A DNA stretch of 64,000 nucleotides, taken from contig NC_065881.2 in assembly GCF_932274485.2 (NCBI RefSeq), positions 11,814,613 to 11,878,612 on the forward strand, read 5' to 3'. Shown here in pieces: positions 56,637 through 64,000 of this stretch (positions within the stretch are counted from its first letter, which is position 1; each line of letters opens with the position of its first letter). Below the pieces are notes generated by a model. The model was given only the letters and a program-made list of their open reading frames with translations. It ran no database searches and had not been told where the DNA came from. Source of the stretch: Patella vulgata (Eukaryota > Mollusca > Gastropoda > Patellidae). The position numbers and the translations under genes are program-made.

Positions 56637-57640
56637 GAAGACCCAGCGAAGAAGTTGAGAATAATACAACATCATCTGCAAATAGGAGGTGGGATATTTT
56701 GAGATCGCCGAGACAAGGAGCTGCTGTCTCATCGATATTAGTTTACAAATCATTCATATAAATATTGAACAGCGTGGGGCTTAACACACAGCCCTGTTTA
56801 ACACCGATATCTGAATTTATTTGTTTAAAATGTCCATTGTTGGTTTTAACTATATATGATGTACCGCTATACATTGAATTTATTATGTTAAAGATGTTTC
56901 CATTTATGTCATGTTTAAGTAATTTAAGAAATAGCTCCTTTCTTCAAATGGTATCGAATGCGTTAGTAAAATCTATAAACTTGATAAAAATAATTTTGAT
57001 TCATACTTTTATATTTATTTAGGATCGTTTTGAGAATGTATATATTGTCAGTAGTACGATAACCTTTACGAAAGCCACCCTGAGCTGGATATTGTTTGAC
57101 TCAAGATAATCTATAATTCTATTATTAATAATTGACAGGAAGCATTTAGGAAGATAACTAGCCACTGCAATACCTCGGTAATTCCCAGGGTCTTCCCTTG
57201 GACCTTGTTTTATATATTGGTACTATTAGTAAGTGCAGGGGACTGCGCCACGCAAAATTTACACAAATACAAATGCACGAACAAGACATCATACTCAGGA
57301 AAACACAGACAGACAATTAAAAAAAAGTGAATGGACCCATAAGCGTTCACTACTATGTATGATTGATTTCAGCTTGAAGGTATTACTCCGGAAGCGAAGA
57401 TTAAAATTTAAAAAAATTTATATACTGATCTGTTAGAATTTCTGAAGAAGCCTTTAACATTTCATTTAGAATTAAGTCTGGGCCATTTGATATTCCAGAT
57501 TTTAACTTTTTAAATGCATTTCTTACTTCCAAGGCTGAAATTTCTTGGTTCAATTCAAGGTTTATATTACACGTAGTTGATATTTGTAGATTGTTGATTG
57601 ATTTATCTATTCCCCGAGAGTCAGAATCGTTTATATTATT
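56637..57640 (-). mobile_element. Non-LTR retrotransposon fragment, reverse transcriptase
   Basis: Reading the minus strand: SNGPDLILNEMLKASSEIL (upstream RT region), then GNYRGIAVASYLPKCF, then a GVKQGCVLSP-type segment with TLFNIYMNDL, and HLLFADDVVLFS (RT box). The order fits a LINE ORF2 (RTE- or CR1-like; clade not settled). It is interrupted by an unrelated repeat at 57226-57345 and has several frame breaks. A separate endonuclease piece at 58835-59150 on the same strand could come from the same family. Confidence 0.8.
57226..57345 (-). repeat. Dispersed repeat, third copy
   Basis: Inverse of the 20833 copy: ACTATTAGTAAGTGCAGGGG, CACGCAAAATTTACACAAA and GAATGGACCCATAAGCGTT. It interrupts the LINE fragment. 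Confidence 0.6.
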
Positions 57641-57644
57641 GACG

Positions 57645-57990
57645 ATAGGCATACGCTGTGCAGAGTGATATGGCGGGTAGCGAGCCAGTGTCTTACTCAC
57701 TTAGCCACTGTGGCTCCCGGAGCAGAACAGTTGGACGTTAAACCCCATTCCATTTCCATACTTTTCCGAACCAATCGGAGTATTGAAGATAGGCATAGCT
57801 ATGCAGAGTGATATGACGGAAATTTCCAATGGACCGTGCCATTTCTTCGTCGAATTTCAACCGTGCATGCCAATTTGTAAACAGGAGCTTGTTTTTTTGT
57901 ACCATCTACAATACTAGACACTGTTCTTTGCCATGCCCTTTGACCTGCACTACGGCCGACATGAAGAAACCACGCTGCAAAATCTCGGGG
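57645..57990 (-). mobile_element. SINE family B, rearranged
   Basis: A head fragment (GTCTTACTCACTTAGCCACT) precedes a tail and body (GGACGTTAAACCCCATTCCA through GGGGAACTTTCAG), so two partial reverse-oriented copies are joined. Confidence 0.65.
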
Positions 57991-58029
57991 AACTTTCAGT
58001 GAACATAATCATAGTATAATTGAGAGGAA

Positions 58030-58265
58030 TATGGCCGATAACCCGACACCACGACAACCCGACATCACGACATTTTAACCCGACAATATGACATTTTTAC
58101 GCGACATTACGACACTCTTAATGTCGTGGTGTCGGGTGGATATGTCGCGGCGAAGTGTCGGCTTAAAAATGTCGTGATGTCGGGTTGTCGTGGTGTCGGG
58201 TTATAATGTCGTGATGTCGGGTTGTCAGGTTGTCGCCTTATGAAGGGCGACACCACGACATCACG
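58030..58265. repeat. Palindromic cluster of GTCGTGATGTCGGG motifs
   Basis: About eight copies of GTCGTGRTGTCGGG or its inverse, left half mostly CCCGACATCACGAC and right half mostly the inverse, so the block can fold into a long hairpin. CpG-rich in an AT-rich setting. Confidence 0.8.
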
Positions 58266-58589
58266 ACATGATACCAATCAGTATGGAAGCGTATTTGGGT
58301 CACTACTTATTGAGATAATATCGCAACACATCGAACTAAAATATGTCAACTTCATGAGTTATATTACAAAAAATCGACTTAATAAGTCGACTCGACGCAT
58401 TAAATTCACCTCTAAACGACAAAATCTATGTCGATATGTTTACATCATGCCAATAGTCGATTTGTCTCTAAATCAACAAGTCATATTTTAATGCAATATA
58501 TAGACTTAATAATGTCGCCGTTTTCAGTTATGTACCACGTGCTTAATTTCATTGCCCGAGATTGCTTATTCATGGAAGTGCAGCCAATG

Positions 58590-58832
58590 ATGGGGTTTAA
58601 CGTCCACTCGACACAAACTAGGTCATTTCGAGACTAACATATGGTTTAATTTTAGGGGTCTTTAGCAGTGGGAGGAAACCGGAGGACCCGGAGAAAACCC
58701 ACTAGGTTTGACAGGCAACCCTAGTCCTTGTCACGTACAACTGGGGATTCGAAACCACGCCAGTTGACTCAATGACAGGCCTTATGATACAGTGTGCACG
58801 TGCTAACCATTCGGCCATCCACCCCACTACCA
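58590..58832 (-). mobile_element. SINE family A, nearly full length, nested
   Basis: From GATGGGGTTTAACGTCCAC to ACCATTCGGCCATCCACCCC; the tail is short. It lies within the long-TIR element. Confidence 0.85.
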
Positions 58833-58834
58833 CC

Positions 58835-59150
58835 ACCACCCCCATAATGGATATTAAAATCTCCGACAATAATTGTAGAATTCTCCTCTTTCTTGTCAAT
58901 TATATCTACCATAGCTGAAAATTCATCGGTGAAAAAAATTGTTTGTTATTTTTTTTCTTTGAGGGTGGTAATTTGTATATAATCCTAAAAGACTTACTAT
59001 CAGCACTTATTACTGTTCCAAGCACCAAAAGAGTTTTTTTGCCATGTGTGACTACAACTGGGTTATTTTGCTCTGATTTCTTCAAATATGATATTTGAAA
59101 CTTGTGTATAGTGTAACTAAGAACTAGGTGATTACTGTGTGAAAACGTGG
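58835..59150 (-). mobile_element. LINE endonuclease fragment
   Basis: The minus strand reads DEFSAMVDIIDKKEENSTII, then VGDFNIHYG, the GDFN box of APE-type LINE endonucleases. Further right is a frame piece with VVVTHGKKTLLVLGTVIS. Ends are not defined. Confidence 0.55.
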
Positions 59151-59842
59151 GGAGATTTTTAGGAGAAATTTTGGATTATCATGTTTTTGGATAGAACATT
59201 GCAGTTCAATATGGACATGTTTGTGCTATTTTTAGTATCGGCTTTGTCTTGTCAATACTACTAGTCTGAACCTTGTGAACTCTCAAGACTAAATACTATT
59301 TGGACGAACAATAGAGTTAACAATGTTGTGACTTTTACCATATTCCTGAAGCAATGTACTGATAGCACAATCTTGGGGTTTTGACGAAATGTTTCTATTG
59401 TAATCGTCCAATCAAATTTCTCCTGGCTACAGTAGACTCAAGGGGTTTGCATGACTGACGGCTTAACGGGAATGACCACCTAATAAAACCGCAATGTTTG
59501 TTAGTACTGATATCAAGTAAAATTGTACGTGTTGATGCATCAGGAGCAAACATCAACTGAAAACGGTGACATTATTAAGTCTATATATTGCATTAAAATA
59601 TGACTTGTTGAGTTAGAGTCAAATCGACTATTGGCATGATGTAAACATATCGACATAGTTTTTGTCGTTTAGAGGTGAATTTAATGCGTCGAGTCGACTT
59701 ATTAAGTCGATTTTTTGTAATATAACTCATGAAGTTGACATATTTTAGTTCGATGTGTTGCGATATTATCTCAATAAGTAGTGACCCAAATACGCTTCCA
59801 TACAATCAGCCACCATACAAAACGGAAAAGAATTACTAGAGA

Positions 59843-60001
59843 GAAAGTGAGAAATGGGGTTTAACGTCCACTCGACACAAACTAGGTCATTTCGGGACTA
59901 ACATGGTTTAATTTTATTTCCATAATTCGCTTGCGCGTAGGGGTCTTTAGCAGTGGGAGGAAACAGGAGGACCCGGAGAAAACCCACGAGGTTGGACAGG
60001 C
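59843..60001 (-). mobile_element. SINE family A cut by a foldback element
   Basis: Runs from GAGAAATGGGGTTTAACGTC to CACGAGGTTGGACAGG; the head is lost at the junction with the foldback at 60012. Confidence 0.8.
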
Positions 60002-60011
60002 CTGAAAAAAC

Positions 60012-60285
60012 AATTATTGCGGAGTTAATATAATCAATGCACCATGTTATATGCCGTCATTTCGTTCTAAATGTGCACGTTTGCGTTAAGATATTGCTAT
60101 TCTGAAGCATTGTTATCACATTCCTTTTCGCGGTAGTATATATCGACATAGCGCACGGTGATAATGGAATATGTTGCCAAAATTTCCGAAGAGCAATATC
60201 ATAACGCAAACGTCCGCATTTAATACGAAATGGCTACATACAACAAATCGCGTTAGTAAAATTAACTCGGCAAAAACTGTCTTTT
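60012..60285. mobile_element. Foldback MITE (GTTTGCGTTAAGATATTGCT arms)
   Basis: Two inverted arms of roughly 100 bp, with ATTTCGTTCTAAATGTGCAC in one and the inverse in the other; about 270 bp overall. No relative elsewhere in the window. Confidence 0.7.
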
Positions 60286-60598
60286 GAGTGATTAAATCAT
60301 CACAACGATCACAATATGTAGACATATTTTCATATTAATATCGTGATATCTTTCGCGCTATTGGCCCCTATAGGCTTCCCTAATAACATAGATTTGTTTC
60401 CCTTGCATAAACCGTAACACGGAAGAAAATCAGCTTCTGAAATCGCAATTAAAAGAGGGGAAGAAATAATTCACATGGCCACGACAAGATGGTTGAAGTA
60501 AATAGGTGAGTTGTTATGATATAAGTCTGTAGATACGCCAAAAAGGATATATAGATATATCGATATAATTCTTGTGATGCGTTTTGGACATATTCAAT

Positions 60599-61117
60599 CA
60601 GGGGAGGATTGGGGTCGCGAACCGTCCCGGGCTTCCGTGTCGGAGCGGCTCCTTTTACTGACCGCGGAGCCCGGATGGGGGGTCCGGGGGCTCTCCCCCT
60701 GTAAAATTTTGAAAAATAAACCCCAAATATGCGATTTGGTGGCATATCTGATTATAATCTCTGTCAAATAATATATCTCATAAATCGATTAATTTAAAAT
60801 TTAGGCCAAAACTTTACAACCATCAACCTGTGAAATTATCATGTCTTATTATGCAGGATTCCAAATTCCGGCCCACACCCAGCACACCCGGCCCAGAAAG
60901 TCTATTATACCAGCCCATTCCAGACTCCACCGGACCGGCCACATACAACATGATCATCATCGCTCCATGGACGGTCCAATACCCCCCACCCCACCCCATA
61001 TAATGTTCAGCAGAAAAAGTTTTTTTTAGACGAATTGGACAAAATTATTTTTTTCATTTTTTTACGACCGGCCCTTCGGGCGATCGCCCAATCGCCCGAT
61101 GGCCCAATCTGCCCCTG
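60599..61117. mobile_element. Nonautonomous hAT element with perfect target duplication
   Basis: Ends CAGGGGAGGATTGGG and CCCAATCTGCCCCTG, flanked by identical 8-bp TATTCAAT (60591-60598 and 61118-61125). 519 bp, GC-richer than the surroundings, no transposase. Confidence 0.92.
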
Positions 61118-61537
61118 TATTCAATACATAGAGGCTAAATTCGAATCGTTTAGTCAAATCATATCAACACAAGTTGTTTTATTTTAACCCAACCGCACAA
61201 AATTATTGTAACATATATGATTAGCCATCAATAAATATCTTCTTCGAGAGACAGAGAAAGGGAGAGCGAGAAAGAGGGAGATTATTAATTATAAGCGTAC
61301 CATAATTAGTGTTAAAATACAGATATGAAGTCATCCTTTGATGTTGGCAACGCCCCTTTTAACAACTAGAATTTCTACCTGTAACCTGTGGCAAGGAATG
61401 TGTTGTGGGGATTATGTTAAATTATTCAAACATGACTCAGATATCCACTAATATTATATTATGTTATATTATATTACACATATAATACACAGGCATTTGA
61501 AGGGATTATATTATATATATAGTATACATTAAAGTTA

Positions 61538-61904
61538 CAATTTCATATTTTCTAAGAAAGTCAAAACATAATTATTTCTATGTCCTTTGCTCAATAGGTT
61601 GTCAACTCACTATTATCCGATCATAGGTTATCTTTCTCACACTTAAAAATCTTCACACCGGAAATAATAACACAATTACCTCCCTTGTTTTTCTATTCCC
61701 CACTATGGAATAGCTATCTTCAAACGTTTGAATTTGAAGTTGAAAATTATATTTTGCCAATTTCTCAACTGGCAATAGTGAATTATAGGATTAATAGGAT
61801 TATTCTTTAACAAGGTAGGACTGTTTATAGATACCATCTATTTTAGGGCTTTATTTTAATACATTTTAAAAATATAATTTAAAAATATGAAATTGTAACT
61901 TTAA
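61538..61904. mobile_element. TTAA-flanked MITE (AGTTACAATTTCATATTTT arms)
   Basis: Perfect 23-bp inverted ends including TTAA at each side; 367 bp. Region 61126-61537 left of it is unique with a TATTATAT-rich run. Confidence 0.8.
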
Positions 61905-62037
61905 CATCAGCTAGCTTATGATTTGATGTAATACCAGAACGAGGTAGCGTGGTTGAGGTTTTTAACTGGACGTATTTTCCGATGATTCCCGTAATTTTTT
62001 CTTTCTAAGGTAAAATTTCATATTGCTATATATATAG

Positions 62038-62410
62038 GGGATCACGTGGCTAAGTGGGTAAGACGCTAGCTCGCTAGCCTGGAGGTTGGGTGTTCGATCC
62101 CTGCATTGGCCGAGAAAGTTCATCCAGATTTTCCGGCGTGGTTCTCCCTTGTCAGTGATGCAGGACGGAGGGGCTGACAAGGAAAGCTGTCTAGTCGTTC
62201 AGATGGGACGAAAAACCGAGGTCCCGTGTACACATTGGCGTGCACGTAAAAGATCCCTTGGCAGTTGGAATTCGATATAAGAGTAGGCCGTAGTGCCGCT
62301 GTCCGGGCAAAATTTCCCTCATAGCACACTGTATGGCGTATGCCCGTCTTCATTAGCCCAGGTTAGGAGCAGAACAGTAGGACGTTAAACTCCATTTCAT
62401 TTCATTTCAT
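62038..62410 (+). mobile_element. SINE family B, full length, reference copy
   Basis: tRNA-like head GTGGCTAAGTGGGTAAGACG (A-box-like) and GGTGTTCGATCCC (B box), then GGCCGAGAAAGTTCATCC, TGTCTAGTCGTTCAGATGG, GGCGTGCACGTAAAAGATCC, GGGCAAAATTTCCCTCATAG, then GGACGTTAAACTCCATTTC and an ATTTC tail. Confidence 0.9.
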
Positions 62411-63091
62411 TTTGCTATAATATAAGAATAAGATTGTCAGAATGTCATCGCAGGTACGCTTACCTTTTTTATAGATCGACACAGAACTGCGAAATACACA
62501 CCAAATTTGAAATAAATTTGTTAAAACCTGTAGCCTTTATTGCGTTTATAACTTTTGGGGCAAATGGGGGTAAGCTAGGAACTGAAGGTTGCGGAACGAT
62601 GAAAATGGATAGGGTTTGTCCTTTCGATCATCACTCCAATGCTTAATACAGGCTCACAGAGTCCTATAAGCCAACCGAGAGAGAGATTAATTCACTTAAA
62701 CGAACTATTAATTCGTTTAAACGAAATATTAATTCGTTGATGTCATCTCGCAATGCATTTCAACTAAAATTAGCTTTCTTGGAATTTTCAAATTCATATC
62801 AGAGGTTACAGTGGTATGGTTTGTTGGTCCCATATTTTCAAGTTAAAGAAATAATGGAGTCGTACACAAAGCGGCGAGAAACGCTACGCAAAGTCGCACT
62901 TAATGGTTTACTTATACTTAATGTTTTAAAAAAAACCCTAATTTTATTTCAAGGGATTCCAAACGCCTTACTAAATCTTCACTCGCGCATCCAGTTTGTT
63001 CCAGACGCCTTAACAATTCTGTTTACCATAGCGGCCAAAATTTGGTAGCTCGAGATCGAAATAAATTGACAGTATAGCTAGAAAAAGAAGA

Positions 63092-63500
63092 ATGGCCGAC
63101 ACCCGTGGCAATTTAAAAGACTCCTCTAGTGATGAAAGTCGACGGCTGACTGACGAAGAAGAGTATAGAAGACGGATAGAAGCTTTAGATGAACGTATTC
63201 AACAACTTTATGACGAAAGACACCACATTATTCAGAGTCATCGTTATAGGAAAGGTGGAATACATGAACGTGCTGCCCATCAGGAAGAAGAAAGAAGAAA
63301 ACATGTAGATAAAGGATATGAAACACGGCTACATGAAACATTTCGAGAAGCAGAACAGGAGATATACCAGGACGTAGATAAACTCTATGGTGAAATAAGA
63401 AAAAACATGAAAACTTTAGATGAAAGAATACAAACACTAGAAAAAGAAAAAACACAACTGACGAGGGACTGGGAGAAACGGGTTGACAGTACAGCAGCTA
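63092..63500 (+). CDS. Coiled-coil protein, first coding exon, family not recognised
   Basis: ATG in a purine-rich context (GAAGAATGGCC). The frame encodes a highly charged, almost loop-free segment: DEEEYRRRIEALDERIQQLY, HQEEERRKHV, EAEQEIYQDVDKLYGEI and LDERIQTLEKEKTQL, with heptad-like hydrophobic spacing, so a long helical coiled coil. The best donor is GCTA|GTAAGC after 63500 (phase 1); a second, AAAG|GTCTGT, follows at 63521. Codons after that look intronic and a SINE follows, so the rest lies beyond the window. No catalytic motif, signal peptide or membrane segment. The region 62411-63091 before it has an open frame (62737-63048) with no family features. Confidence 0.7.
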
Positions 63501-63607
63501 GTAAGCAAGATTTGACTAAAGGTCTGTATGTTTTGAATATGTTTGTCAATGTCAGTTTTGTCTTAAATGGTCCGTAGAACGCTGGCGTTGACTAACAGAT
63601 AAAATTA

Positions 63608-63710
63608 AAATGAAACGGGGTTTATCTCCTAACTGTTCTGCTATGAGGGAAATTTTGCCCGCACGGCTGCCCTACGGTCTACTCATATTTTCCGTCCTTT
63701 ACGAATGACT
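63608..63710 (-). mobile_element. SINE family B fragment
   Basis: AAAATGAAACGGGGTTTATC, TATGAGGGAAATTTTGCCCG and CTACGGTCTACTCATATT; decayed, in the presumed first intron of the coiled-coil gene. To 64000 nothing else is recognised. Confidence 0.65.
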
Positions 63711-64000
63711 GACTATACGTTGTCCCTTTTTTATACGCCCACATTTCAATGTGTGTGCATTATGACGTCACCCTGTCCCTCGGCCGTCAACAATTGAGTT
63801 TTGAATGCAATAGAGTTTTTGAAGTTTTATTTTTCAAACATTTGGAGTGAAGCATCGTGGTCAAAAGAGGGTGTAGTACGAACTCTATCGATTTTCAGCT
63901 TTCCACGTCTTTCTTTTCCAGAGTTATACCCCTTTGCCGAAAACATTTGTTAACGCGATATGCCTTGTACAATAAACTACATTTTTTAACAGACTGGCCT

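Larger units (their letters stand above)
58282..59802. mobile_element. 1.5-kb element with 248-bp terminal inverted repeats
   Basis: Arms 58282-58529 and 59555-59802 are near-identical inverted copies starting TATGGAAGCGTATTTGGGTC. CAATCAG flanks both ends directly (58275-58281 and 59803-59809), a 7-bp target duplication. No transposase seen. The interior holds a SINE A and a LINE endonuclease piece. Superfamily unassigned; long arms suggest a Mutator-like type. Confidence 0.85.

Noticed and set aside
58222-58637. Paired open frames with the same peptide at 58222-58491 (+) and 59593-59805 (-)
   Set aside because: They are the two inverted arms of one transposable element; no homology to a protein family was seen.
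62120-62353. Recurrent peptide KTGIRHTVCYEGNFA in many frames
   Set aside because: It is the translation of SINE family B and appears wherever a copy lies.

Overview
The window looks like intron-rich, AT-rich nuclear DNA of a mollusc, most likely a gastropod. That is an inference from conserved-gene exons, very dense tRNA-derived SINEs of MetaSINE type, many small foldback DNA transposons and abundant minisatellites; no species marker was read. Coding sequence is a few percent of the bases. Most short open frames are translated repeats.

Five host gene loci can be supported. (1) 122-1803 (+): the last three coding exons of a type II phosphatidylinositol 4-kinase (PI4K2). (2) 12587-25327 (-): an eight-exon SAXO1/2 (FAM154)-like axonemal microtubule protein; the phase-consistent model gives about 439 aa, and a compact CRE/ETS/X-box-like promoter lies just upstream. 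(3) 28576-30695 (-): a three-exon NK-like homeobox gene of 328 aa with an EH1-like repressor motif, a TATA box and a poly(A) signal. (4) 45957-49667 (+): a two-exon zinc-finger gene with an N-terminal ZAD-like domain and ten C2H2 fingers, about 640 aa. (5) From 63092 (+): the first coding exon of an unrecognised coiled-coil protein that runs on past its splice donor. A stray C2H2 finger exon lies at 52476-52594.

The rest is mostly repeats. Two SINE families (A with a Meta-domain-like centre and a CT tail; B with an ATTTC tail) share the same 3' end just before the tail. A third, C, is rarer. There are telomere-like foldback MITEs with CCCTAA cores, three TTAA-flanked MITE families, hAT elements (two with perfect 8-bp target duplications), a 1.5-kb element with 248-bp inverted repeats, pieces of non-LTR retrotransposons, one integrase-like fossil, and a tandem segmental duplication of about 2.9 kb at 34.7-40.3 kb.

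The most unusual signal is three separate minisatellites whose unit spans an exon-intron boundary and therefore copies a splice site: nine 3' splice sites in tandem before the finger exon of gene 4, four partial copies of the last-exon acceptor of gene 2, and about ten 45-bp coding units with donor-like ends at an internal exon of gene 2. Two of these arrays have also been hit by a transposon.
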